Source: Siphonodentalium dalli
Lineage: Eukaryota > Mollusca > Scaphopoda > Gadilida > Siphonodentaliidae
Length of the DNA stretch: 64,000 nt
Direction: 5' to 3'
Assembly (NCBI GenBank): GCA_032622095.1
Contig: CP136066.1
Coordinates: 8,579,784-8,643,783, forward strand
The translations under genes were made by a program, and so were the position numbers. Shown in pieces: positions 35,022 through 45,330 of the stretch (position 1 is its first letter; every line of letters begins with the position of its first letter). Below the pieces are notes generated by a model that searched no databases, was not told the origin of the DNA, and worked only from the letters and a program-made list of their open reading frames with translations.

Positions 35022-35860
35022 GTGTTTCACACCACATTAAACAACCCATTGGATATGGGTGAACTTGAGAAAGCAGTAAAATCATTAAATAATGCGAAGG
35101 CTCTAGGTTTGGACAAAATAATTAACAAATATATTAACGATTCATTTTTTAAATTGCAACATCTATCTGATACTATTCAACATTATATTGAAAACAGGCT
35201 TTATCCCACCCAGTTGGAGTGTCGGCCAAATTAAGCACGTGTACACGTCCGGTAACCAGCAATCATCCAGTAATTATAGACATATAACTCTAGTTAGCTG
35301 CCTTGGTAAATTATTGTCAAGTATCTTAAGTTCGAGAATACAAGGTTTCCTAGATACGAGTGGTGTTATGACAGTCAGGCAGGATCCCGAAAACAGTTGT
35401 CAACATTGGACCATTTGTCTACATTGAATACAATGATTAACCCTTTACCCAACAAACCGGCCAAAACCGGCCAAATAAAGCTTCAACAGCCTAAAATATC
35501 TTCGGTCTGTCTCAATAGAACCATACAAATATGGATATCATTGGAACCGGCTCCTTGACCGCATTGTGATAGTTACAGTTATGCCCTGTGCCAATGCATT
35601 CTCTTATATATGCGAGTCGACCATAGGTCGCCTCGCATATATAAGAGAATGCATTGGCCTAAAAAAATTCTTTAACAATTTTATAATTTTTAATGTGTTA
35701 AGCCAATGCATTCTCTTATATATGCGAGCCGACCTATGGTCGACTCGCATATATAAGAGAATGCATTGGCACAGGGCCCTTCTGTTGGGTAAAGGGTTAT
35801 TACATTGTAGGCTTCATTGTGCTTTCAGTGGTCAATGAAGCGTTTTATTTGTAAGGTTCT
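35022..35860 (+). pseudogene. Frameshifted reverse-transcriptase fragment of a non-LTR retrotransposon, split by a MITE
   Basis: The first frame (35022-35234) carries LNNPLDMGELEKAVKSLNNA and KALGLDKIIN, the conserved N-terminal RT block ('K...APG.D.I..E'). It shifts near 35188 to a second frame with PPSWSVGQIKHVY and SSNYRHITLVSCLGKLLSSI, the block that normally reads 'W....I.P..K...P...YRPI.L'. A second shift near 35370 gives QAGSRKQLSTLDHL, the 'QAGFR...ST.DH' block. MITE copy 6 (35437-35800) then interrupts. After it, 'TTCATTGTGCTTTCAGTGGT' and 'CAATGAAGCGTTT' look like the decayed next block ('CAF.DF.KAFD'). The active-site box is not visible. Dead fragment. Confidence 0.75.
35437..35800 (-). 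mobile_element. TTAA-type MITE family 1, copy 6 (inverted, inside a retrotransposon)
   Basis: Reverse orientation, with the shortest spacer between the hairpins ('CTAAAAAAATTCTTTAACAA'). The left flank is TTAA and the right flank TTAT. It interrupts the reverse-transcriptase frame just after the ST.DH block. Confidence 0.85.
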
Positions 35861-35937
35861 ACAATTGTTTGTAAGAAATAACAATTTCTCATTCCGCTAA
35901 TACTATGATCCTACGATTACAAACATAAATCACATAT

Positions 35938-36460
35938 AGTATGTGTTCTTTGTAACTACAATCATCTCCAAATCACAAAGAATTTTCGAGTACTATGACA
36001 GTTAATTGAAAGTTATAACGTTAAGGAACGTGACTAGAATTTTCAGTTTTTCACACCCTTAAACCGGATAATATACCCATCTATGATACGCAGGGACGTT
36101 ACGACCAGGGGTCGATTCACCGCCTTGCGAAAATGTTTTTTCAGCTGGACATCTCAAGTACAACCCACAGGGACGTCGCAACAAGGGGATTTGGTTGGGT
36201 GTCTCGCCCCTCCCCAAAATACATTTTGTCAACACGTTCAACAGTTGGAAATTTGATACCTGGCACAACATGAGTTTAAATTCACGACAACAATAGGTTG
36301 AAATTGTTCTGGTAGTTTGATTTTCCAACAATTTATTAGTGGGAAAGTGTTGGTTTTAGAACAACATTTGCATATTTTCCTCCATTGGTCAAAAGTTTGG
36401 ATTGAAATGGCCATTATTTAGAAATTGCCCAACTTTAGGGGGGTCAACTTGGATGTGAGG
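35938..36460 (+). repeat. Dispersed repeat C, partial copy
   Basis: Matches 39727-40260: 'TATGTGTTCTTTGTAACTAC', 'CACCCTTAAACCGGAT', 'GATACGCAGGGACGT', 'AACAATAGGTTGAAA' and 'TTTGCATATTTTCCT' occur in the same order. Frequent 'TTGGAAATTTCCAA' palindromes mark the family. No protein-coding capacity is seen, so the class is unknown. Confidence 0.75.
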
Positions 36461-36473
36461 TATCGGTATGTAT

Positions 36474-36970
36474 GGAATCCTATTACGGCCACTTGCTAAT
36501 GGCGCTTTCGGCGCTTTCGGCGCGATGCGCCGAAAGCGCCGAAAGCGACAAAAAGTGCGCCATTAGTAACGCGCCGAAAGCGCCGAAAGCGCCGAAAGCG
36601 ACAAAAAGTGCGCCGTAACGGCGCACTATTTGTCGCTTTCGGCGCTTTCGGCGCTTTCGGCGCGCGCCGAAACAACGCTAATGGCGCACTTTTTGTCGCT
36701 TTCGGCGCGCGCGCCGAAAGCGCCGAAAGCGACAAAAAGTGCGCCGATCGGCGCACATTTTGTCGCTTTCGGCGCTTTCGGCGCGCGCCGAAACAACGCT
36801 AATGGCGCACTTTTTGTCGCTTTCGGCGCGCGCGCCGAAAGCGCCGAAAGCGACAAAAAGTGCGCCGATCGGCGCACATTTTGTCGCTTTCGGCGCTTTC
36901 GGCGCGATGCGCCGAAAGCGACAAAAGGTGCGCCGAAAGCGCCTTTAGCAAGTGGCCGTAATAGGATTCC
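36474..36970. mobile_element. GC-rich foldback element, copy 1
   Basis: The ends are inverted: GGAATCCTATTACGGCCACT at the left and its inverse at the right. The interior is almost wholly nested palindromes built from 'GGCGCTTTCGGCGC', 'GCGACAAAAAGTGCGCC' and 'GATCGGCGCAC'. The apparent long ORFs on both strands (AFGAFGA..., APKAPKA...) are artefacts of this repeat. It sits within AT-rich sequence and interrupts a copy of repeat C. Confidence 0.9.
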
Positions 36971-37319
36971 TTAGTATGCCATTAAAATGGAGGCGTTTAT
37001 TGTTGACAATTTTTTTCTAAATTTTACACACCGTGAAATTATCTATAAGTTTTATCAGAAATATGGAATTACAATTAGGTGAGTGAACTTCAAAAGCCAC
37101 AGCTCCTGAACCCCCCCCCCCCCATTCGCATGGATGCAGGGATGTGGTAACGGAGAGTCCAACATGTTCTCTGCCTTGTTTGTTCAATGTTATAAAGTTC
37201 CATGTTAGAACATAAATAAAGTTCCCATGTTTTGCACTGATGGAATAATATCTCTACAAGCACTATGCAGAGTAAAGTTTCATGGCACAATCTGGGGGGA
37301 GGGGTTCTTCTGACTTCAA

Positions 37320-38205
37320 TTTCAACTACATGTTTGGGGGGGGGTGTCCACCTTGGGAAATTCCAACTGCATCCCCCCTTTAGTCAGAATCAGACCAACA
37401 CAAGTTTTTGAATAATTCCATTTGCACCCCCCCCCCCTTGAACCTCAGTCAGGCCTAATTTCTAATATATTCATAAGCCATGGTTTTATATTTCTATATT
37501 CCTGGTATGAGAACATTGACAGATATTTTAACCTGAACATTTATTAGTTATTTGAAAATTTCAAACCTCATACTCCCCTCAGGTTGGAAAATTCTTCAAG
37601 TGATGACCATTTCTGTCCACAAATTTGACCAAATGTAGTAAAATATTGTTTTGCTAAACTAATTAGCAGTTTTGTATTGGCCATGTGGATGTGGGGCAAT
37701 GACACACCGGGCCGACCATGGTTCGATCCGGTGTGCGAAAATTTAGAAATCTTAACAAGAAAATTTTGAAATCGTAACATCTACACTAGCCTCAAGCCTT
37801 CCTACCGTTGTAAATTTAAACCCTACACCCCCCCACTTAGGTTGGAAAATTTCCAACTGATGACAATTCCAATGACAATGTTGACCAAATGTATGACAAT
37901 ATTGTTTTCTTAAATTAACTAGAAGTTTTTGACTGGCCACGGGGGAGGGACCAGGACACAAGCTTTCCAAGTGTTGGAAATTTCCAATCTGTTACCCCCC
38001 CTAAGGTTGGAAAATTTCCAACTGATGACCATTTCTGTCCAAAGTTTTTACCAAACATAGGAACATTCCCCCCCCCCCCCAATAAATTGTTTTATAATCA
38101 AACTACAAGAACATATTTCACCTATTGTTGGTGTGAAATTTCCAACTAATGTTTTGGCAAGTATGAAATTTCCAACTGTTATACTTTTGACCAAAGTTGG
38201 GGGGC
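37320..38205 (-). repeat. Dispersed repeat C, inverted long copy
   Basis: The reverse complement matches about 40130-41070 throughout: 'TTGGAAAGCTTGTGTCCT', 'GTGGCCAGTCAAAAAC', 'ACAATATTGTCATACATTTG', 'TTTACTACATTTGGTCAAA' and finally the G-rich 'GGTGCAGTTGGAATTTCCCA'. Several C-runs (e.g. 37112-37124) lie in or near it. Confidence 0.8.
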
Positions 38206-38217
38206 TAACTACTAGTA

Positions 38218-38505
38218 TACGTGCGAAATAAATCTCTGTAGTTCCACTGGTAACGATGCTACCGGAATTTGCCTGTAAATATCATGCAAATTATCTCACA
38301 AGAATAAATCATACAGGTATTTGGAGGTAGCACTGGTAGTACAAGTGGAACTATATAAATGTTACTTCCGATGTCTTTCGCTCTGGTAAAGATGCATGTT
38401 AGGTGCATATTTCCGTTCATATTCTGGCACCATGTGGTTTTCTATGACGAAATGCCCACAAAAATGTACCTTGCAAACTTGCCAGCGTATGAACGTACCC
38501 TGAAT
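38218..38505 (-). mobile_element. Truncated Harbinger-like MITE
   Basis: Reverse complement of part of the element at 58605-59018. It ends with GCGTATGAACGTACCC, the terminal repeat, and starts abruptly at ACGTGCGAAATAAATC, so about 150 bp and one terminus are missing. ORFs across it are not genes. Confidence 0.75.
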
Positions 38506-39271
38506 CATGCCAGAAGCTGGGGTTTGTCCCACAAAAATATTCATGATTGCCAATTACTCAATCAATATATTCACTGCAAGTCTATCACAGCTAGTGACAG
38601 TCAGTTGTGGTGTTCAATTATTAACAGACTTTTTCATTATATTACATTTAATTACATGCGGCAACACTCACTTAAAAAGTTGCTCAAATGTATGCATACT
38701 AATCACTTGACTATATTTAGACTCATTTATAGTGAAAATTCATACATGTGTTAAGTACCATATTAATAAATAATTTTAAATCTGAATAATGACAAATTAT
38801 AGCATTTAGAGGTGTATCTACAGCAAAATTCAGCCCCTCCCTTTTAAAATTGATACATAGGCCTATACATTGTACACATATGGCCATGTCCGATCTGCAC
38901 TGAGGTGCCGGGAGCATCCAAGGGCATCGGGGGGGGGAGCCTACAAAAATGGCACTTTTCTGCCCAAAAAAGGGAATTTTCTCCGCAAACTCGGAAAAAA
39001 CAACCATAAATTCATTGTGGCAAAAATCCCTATTTTAAAGGTATTTGTCGGTTTTTATGGCCGTTTTTGACAAAAAATTAATATTCCTTGTGAAATTGGC
39101 GGTATTTGGACCCAAAAAGTTACATTTTGCTATAAAAACACGAGATTAAACACAGCATTTTCTGTCTCCAGAAAAAGGGCAAGTCCTGCCCCCATTGGTC
39201 AAGGGCAGGGGATCAGCTGCCCCCTCTTCCGGCACCCCTGCTGGGCTGATCACATACTTAATTGTATACAT
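38506..39271. other. Non-coding stretch
   Basis: No recognisable exon or element. 38820-39240 contains phrases such as 'GCAAGTCCTGCCCCCATTGG' and 'AAAAAGGGAATTTTCTCC' that look repeat-derived but have no second copy here. Confidence 0.35.
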
Positions 39272-39723
39272 GCGCTAATGGCGCACCGCGCCGAATGCCC
39301 TAATGGCGCACTTTCTGTCGCTTTCGGCGCGGTGCGCCGAAAGCGCCGAAAGCGACAAAAAGTGCGCCGATCGGCGCACATTTTGTCGCTTTCGGCGCTT
39401 TCGGCGCGCGCCGAAACAACGCTAATGGCGCACTTTTTGTCGCTTTCGGCGCGCGCGCCGAAAGCGCCGAAAGCGACAAAAAGTGCGCCGATCGGCGCAC
39501 ATTTTGTCGCTTTCGGCGCTTTCGGCGCTTTCGGCGCGCGCCGAAACAACGCTAATGGCGCACTTTTTGTCGCTTTCGGCGCGCGCGCCGAAAGCGCCGA
39601 AAGCGACAAAAAGTGCGCCGATCGGCGCACATTTTGTCGCTTTCGGCGCTTTCGGCGCGATGCGCCGAAAGCGACAAAAAGTGCGCCGAAAGCGCCATTA
39701 GCAAGTGGCCGTAATAGGATTCC
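39272..39723. mobile_element. GC-rich foldback element, copy 2 (left end lost)
   Basis: Nearly the same interior and right end as copy 1 (ending in GTGGCCGTAATAGGATTCC), but the left side starts at 'GCGCTAATGGCGCACCGCGC' without the terminal repeat. One internal unit has an extra 'GCTTTCGGC', as expected of replication slippage in such repeats. Confidence 0.88.
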
Positions 39724-39726
39724 ATA

Positions 39727-41095
39727 GGTATGTGTTCTTTGTAACTACTAAAATTTCCTAATCACATGTAATTTTCGAGTAACATGAACGTTTGTTGAAA
39801 GTTACAACGTAAGGAGCGAGTCTAGAAGGTCTTCGCGTATAGGGTCTCAAAAATAACTTGTCGATTTTCTCACCCTTAAACCGGATCATATAGCCATCTC
39901 TGATACGCAGGGACCTAGCGCCCCGCCCCCACTTGTGAAAATGTTTTATCAATGGAATTATCATGAACAGGGCGATAGTGTTCTTGCCTGGCACGTTACA
40001 ACTGTTCAGAATATGGAGATTCGAGCAGAGACGTGGCGACAGGGGGTTTTTGGGGGTGTCTCACCGCCCAACTTTGGTAAAAAAAATTAACAGTTGGAAA
40101 TTTCATACCTGCCAAAACATTAGTTGGAAACTCACACAAACAATAGGTTGAAAATGTTCTTGTAGTTTGATTTTCAAACAATTTATTCGGGGAATTAATT
40201 GTTTTTGGACCAATATTTGCATATTTTCCTATTTTTGGTCAAAATTTTGGAATGAAATTTCATCAGTTGGAAATTTTCCAACCTTAGGGGGGTGACAGGT
40301 TGGAAATTTCCAACACTTGGAAAGCTTGTGTCCTCGTCCCTCCCCCGTGGCCAGTCAAAAACTGCTAGTTAATTTAAGAAAACAATATTGTCATACATTT
40401 GGTCAGCATTGTCATTGTAATTGTCATCAGTTGGAAATTTTCCAACCTAAGTGGGGATGTCAGGTTTGAAATTTCCAACTCTAGGAAGGCTTGATGCTAG
40501 TCTAGAAGGTAGGATTTTGCATTTTACTTGTTCAGATTCAAAATTTTCGCGGTGCGTCATTGTCCCCGTGGCCAATAAAAAACTACTAAGTAGTTTAACA
40601 AAACAATATTTTACTACATTTGGTCAAACTTGTGGACGGAAATGGTCAACATGAGGTTTTAAATTTCCAACACTATAGGAAAACTTCAGTTGAGGCCAGT
40701 CTAGATGCTATAGGATTTGCGATTTTCTTGTATAGTTTTCAAAATTTTCTCACACCGGGCGGAACAACCATGGTCAGCCCGGTGTATGCTGGTCTCTTGT
40801 CCGTAGTCGTGTGCATTTGTCTGGAGTTAGACCACTAGATGTTAGGATTTATGCAATTTTTCAGGTTAAAATATATGAATGTTTTCATACTGGGAATTTA
40901 GAACCATGGTTTATGAATATATAGGATATTAGGCATGAGAGCACTGATGTGCAAGGGGGTGCAAATGGAATTATGCAAAACTTGTGTTTGGTCCGAATCT
41001 GATTCAAGGGGGGGGGGTGCAGTTGGAATTTCCCAAGGTGGACACCCCCAACGGAGACCCTCTAGCCACGTCCATGGGTTCAAGTCGCCACCAAT
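39727..41095 (+). repeat. Dispersed repeat C, longest copy
   Basis: Continuous from 'TATGTGTTCTTTGTAACTAC' to 'CCCTCTAGCCACGTCCATGG'. It contains nearly all segments found separately in the other copies and so approximates the full unit (about 1.35 kb). It has 'CAGGGACGT'-type words near the 5' part and repeated 'TTGGAAATTTCCAAC' palindromes. No TIR, LTR or poly-A tail was found. Confidence 0.75.
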
Positions 41096-42859
41096 CCCTA
41101 TGTGTCACAACGTCTCTGATCAACGTTGTGATTGATACAGACGGAATGTCCATAATGAGTGATACTTGCAGATAACAGCCAATATTAGCATGTTACATGT
41201 ACTTAGCATAATCAACGATATCTCCAAGAATGTTAACGGTAGTGAAGCTTGTCCGATTTATTTCTACGCCGGGTATATATACTGCATTCGGCTATTGTGA
41301 ACCATCCATATCAAGTACAACCCACGGGGACGTCGCGACAAGGGGGTTGGGTTGGGTGTCTCGCCCCCCAAACATGTCTAACATATAAACCAGAACTTAA
41401 CTCTCACAACAAATGCTAACTTATTTGGATAAAAGGTTCATATTCCATAGACACAACAGACATGTCGGAAAATGAACCAGTTAAACAGACATATACCACA
41501 AGCTATGTTTTGGAGAATTTATTGAAAGTCTGTCCTGCTTTCAACTCGGTCTCTGATGCTGGATTATATATAATTTAGTCAATTATTGGAATTATTTGCA
41601 CAAAATGTCCACCAACTTACATTTTCGCCTTCCCGATGAATAAGAAAAGTTATGACTCAATGTTGGCCATTTCCTTGTCGTTATGACTAATATCACCCTA
41701 GTAATTTTGACTAATGTTATGCCTCAGTCATGTTGACTAAACTAAGTTAGTCATCCTGGGAAAAACTATGGACTATCCTATGTTAGTCATATTGACTAAC
41801 TTATGTTATCAGGGTAGAAAAATACTCGTCTCTTGATATACGATTCCATCGCTATGTGGCATTTATAGGCATTTTGTTTTGGTTCAAAGGGTGCGTATTA
41901 AAATTATAGGATGGATACCTCATCACAAAATGGAGCCCATATAGCCACGTCCCTGTCTCGATATATTATAAAATATCGGAGCAGTTTGAAATTATAGAAT
42001 GACCCCCCCCCCCCCTCATATAACTGAGAGCCTTAGTACGTCCCTGCTTCGATAATGTGATGGACACCCATGATAAAACGGAGCGACGTCCCTGCCTCGA
42101 TATGTTATGATACGATGGACGATTCAGTTTAAAATCATAGGATGGGCACAATATATATAATGTTGACCATCAAAATAATGTTTGGTTTCACAAATTGTAA
42201 GGTTCTAATTTGTCAAAACAATGATACCAAATTAGTTGTAGTATACGTACTCGATGTCACAAAGATGTGTACTTACATACACAATTTACAAACGAACAAT
42301 GCATTGGTTAACTTTGCGCAGACATGTGGCCATCAACATACCAATCCGTGTACCGATTGGATAGCTCTGATCAGCGATCAACCTCTCAACTTATGATTGG
42401 TTAATTATTTTGTAACTTTGGCTTACCGTGATTCAATATACTGTGAATCACTCACAGGCGACACCTTGCCCGTTAGCAATTTACAATAATCAATAGTTTA
42501 TCTTTGTGAAATTGGCGAGATTTTGTTAGCTCATCGTTTCATGGTACCGGCGATATCACCAATCACAAAATAATAGCACGCATTGTAACGTTCCCATGGT
42601 AATTGTGTGTTAATTATTTTAACTTCCACATGTCCGTATAATTTGAACTAGGTATTCAGACAACACTGGTAACGGGTGAATGAGAGCAGAGTGGTGAGTT
42701 ATTTTGTTTCCTACTTTGAGATTGATACAGACCCCTCTCCCAGTCTACGGTAGAACATTAATTTATATCCCTAACACTCGTAGCATATCGGGTGCATATG
42801 AAATTTAGATATAGACACTCCTCCCCTCAACTGAAAAGATAACAACATATTCGGTCACA
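41096..42859. other. Non-coding stretch with a repeat C fragment
   Basis: 41315-41380 repeats the 'TCAAGTACAACCCAC' and 'GTTGGGTGTCTCGCCCC' segment also found near 36155-36215. 41653-41799 has an AP-1-like cluster. No exon is recognised. Confidence 0.4.
41653..41799. promoter_or_regulatory. Cluster of AP-1-like TGACTCA/TGACTAA sites
   Basis: One TGACTCA (41653) and six TGACTAA sites on either strand (41684, 41708, 41734, 41747, 41783 and 41793) lie within 147 bp. TGA(C/G)TCA is the AP-1 consensus; TGACTAA is a near match. No gene is recognised nearby, so a regulatory role is only a suggestion and the cluster may be a decayed short repeat. Confidence 0.25.
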
Positions 42860-43350
42860 GGGACGTGACTAGTGAGTATTCATGGGCTCCCCACGTTTAA
42901 TTTTCCAACTGCACCCATTGAACAAGACCAAACTCCCAGTTTTGCAACATTAAATTTGTACCAATTGGGTTGGAAGTTTCCAGCTGGTACCTCAAGCTTT
43001 CCGTCTGTTAAAGTGTCTAACCTGATACAGGAAATAGTTTGAAGAAGTTCTATCTGATGATCATTTATACCATAATTTTCAACAAAAGTCGAATATAGAC
43101 TGGTGATTCAGTCTAAATGGTCTCCAAACACATTTCTCACTTATTATTGGTTGTGAAATTAAACAATAAGGACAAAGTGGGCTTGTTTACTTGTGGAATG
43201 AAACAACAAGGACAATGTGAGCTTGTAAAATGTTTGGGTCAGCCTATCGGTGTGAAATTTTCAACTTTTGAAATATTTTGACCAAAGTTGGGGGGCAAGC
43301 CTTCCAACACCCCACCTGTATGTCACCCCTCGCGTCGCCGTGTCCCTGTT
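42860..43350 (-). repeat. Dispersed repeat C, inverted partial copy
   Basis: 'CAGGGACGTGACTAG', 'TTTCCAACTGCACCCATTGA', 'GTTGGAAGTTTCCAGCTGGT', 'GTGTGAAATTTTCAACTTTT' and 'GACCAAAGTTGGGGGGCAAG' follow the order of the family, diverged. Confidence 0.65.
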
Positions 43351-43704
43351 AGCCGAAATGGTATGGTCGGGAGACTATAACAATTAACTATTAAACTATT
43401 AATAATATGTTTGTATATTCATAATTTATTGTACAAATAATACGGCTCAATTTTCCCTGTACTATGAAACCACTGTGATGTTTGACACAAATTTGTAAAT
43501 ACTATTTGTATTTACAGGTATAAAATCGTTCAGAGTATTGACCCCAGGGTGTGTTTACATTGGTGTTGATCTGTATGCAGAACTGGGTGAAGTAGTTAAG
43601 GCGCGCTCATCAGTACTCGGGTAATGGACAGTTCACTGCGCGTTCGCGTCAATTTAGGCCAAACAAAACATGAATCATGCACTATCAGCGGACCAAACCT
43701 ATTT

Positions 43705-43945
43705 AGTCTATGTCGAACAGGGACGTGCCTATAGAGCCCACGTTGGGGGGGGGTCCACATTGAAATATTTCTACCTGCACCCATCCCCTTGAACCAGACC
43801 AATCCCACGAGCTTCAAACTGCAAGAACAATTTCAACATAGTGTTGGTGTGAAATTTCCAACAAAATTGTTGTCGGGCATGAAATTTCCAACTGTTGAAC
43901 AAAATTACCAAAGTTGGGGGTGTCACGCCCCTGGTGCCGCATCAG
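43705..43945 (-). repeat. Dispersed repeat C, inverted short copy
   Basis: 'GGTCCACATTGAAATATTTC', 'TGCACCCATCCCCTTGAACC', 'GTGTTGGTGTGAAATTTCCA' and 'CCAAAGTTGGGGGTGTCACG' match the family in inverted orientation. It appears internally deleted. Confidence 0.65.
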
Positions 43946-44642
43946 CATCGTTCATAGATTCAGCCGAGTCTACGAGAAGCACAATTTCAGAAAGAATTGA
44001 CGCCGTATCAAATAATGTTCGTCACTGCGATTCATGGCTTGTGGTTGCGAACCGAGTTTATGCAATATGCAAAATCGTACCAGATGTTTGCTCAGCCATA
44101 TACCAATTACTTAAATGTGATCACCTTCACGAATCATCTGATGCCACGGAATAGCTCGAATAGGTGGGTTGAACAACAACGGTTAAGCACATATACACCA
44201 AGCACCAGTAACGATTAATCAAATCCGATTTTCCTGTCGCAATGCCTCGGTGTTATAACGGATACGATTTTTGCTCACAGGAACGAATACCGTTTTCTTT
44301 CTGTGCGCATTTATATATATACCCGTTACACTAGTATGTGGAACTGTACACAGATATACACTAATGTAAACACACCCACTTTGATAGTATATCGATACAT
44401 GGACTATGATTTAAACTGATACAAGCATGATTGAATGGAAATGTCATTACAGCGATTGTAAATGTACATAAGGATGTAAAGTATTGTGTCTTTCTAAATA
44501 ATGAATATTCAGATTTTTCAGCTGACTAGTAGGAGTGAGGCAGCGCGGAAATTTATCACCTATATTATTTTGTATCGACCTGAATGATTTGGAATCATAC
44601 GTAGAAAACCGCTGTAACTTTGTCAGCTATCACTGGTAGAGC
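43946..44642. other. Non-coding or unassigned stretch
   Basis: An open plus-strand frame continues to 44154 (ASASFIDSAESTRSTISERI onward), but the first third of it is repeat C and no splice signals or domain are visible. The remainder is AT-rich. Confidence 0.35.
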
Positions 44643-44710
44643 CACACACACACACACCCTCACCCTCACACACACACCCCCACACACGCACACACACACA
44701 CACACACACA
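44643..44710 (+). repeat. (CA)n microsatellite
   Basis: About 68 bp of CA repeats with a few CCCTC interruptions. It borders the first, diverged macrosatellite copy. Confidence 0.95.
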
Positions 44711-45330
44711 TACCTGTTTTAGGCGCCAATCGAGGACCCATGACGGAACACCACCAAATGAGGACTTTAGTGTTACCAATAGATAGCGAGAAAAGAAATG
44801 ACTGTTGATATTCTCTATGTGTCTACTAACGTGTTTAAGGGTATAAATTTGCTGCAATATTGCATATTTAGAACGTGACTTTTGCCCAGCAAATGGGGAC
44901 CTCGTGTGTAACAATTGAGGACTCGATTTACACACCTCTGATTCATGAATGCACACTGTCAATTACGGACATAGATACAAAAATGCCTTCCGAGGACCAA
45001 CTGATGCAAGCTACCAAATGGAGACTACCCCGGCATTATAACATATTCGACGAGCACTATGGAGCTCATTAGGGCAAGGGGTATTGTTTTACAAATGTAT
45101 GGATTGTGTGTATTATTTTCGGTGTGAGTCCTGACGAAGAAGTATTTTTCTCTAAATTACTATACTGTACATCGCGTCATAAACGTGTACGTTTTTTTAT
45201 GACTGGTACCAAACATATTCTGGTATAAGATTTGATCAGTCGCCTGTCGCCACTGGTTGTCACTAATATGAATCATACGTGACACATAGTGGGGCAACCA
45301 CACATGCTGTATCCCGAATTTGCTTTTCAT
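44711..45330 (+). repeat. Macrosatellite M, diverged copy
   Basis: 'AGATAGCGAGAAAAGAAATG', 'TTGCTGCAATATTGCATATT', 'GAATGCACACTGTCAATTAC', 'GAGGACCAACTGATGCA' and 'AATGGAGACTACCCCGGCAT' match the unit that dominates 47.6-61 kb. It continues into the 'TTCTGGTATAAGATTTGATC' segment, then meets the 37-bp satellite. Confidence 0.75.

Noticed and set aside
37715-37740. tRNA-like GGTTCGATCC box
   Set aside because: It lies within a repeat C palindrome (CACACCGGGCCGACC...GGTGTG); no A box, anticodon arm or acceptor stem can be formed.
36496-39727. Open frames on both strands with AFGAFGA and APKAPKA repeats
   Set aside because: They exist only because the GC-rich palindromic repeat lacks stop codons; they appear on both strands at once and in several frames.
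43945-44154. Plus-strand ORF ending LLKCDHLHESSDATE
   Set aside because: The ORF starts inside repeat C and has no splice signals or domain; the part after 43945 could be coding but the evidence is too weak.
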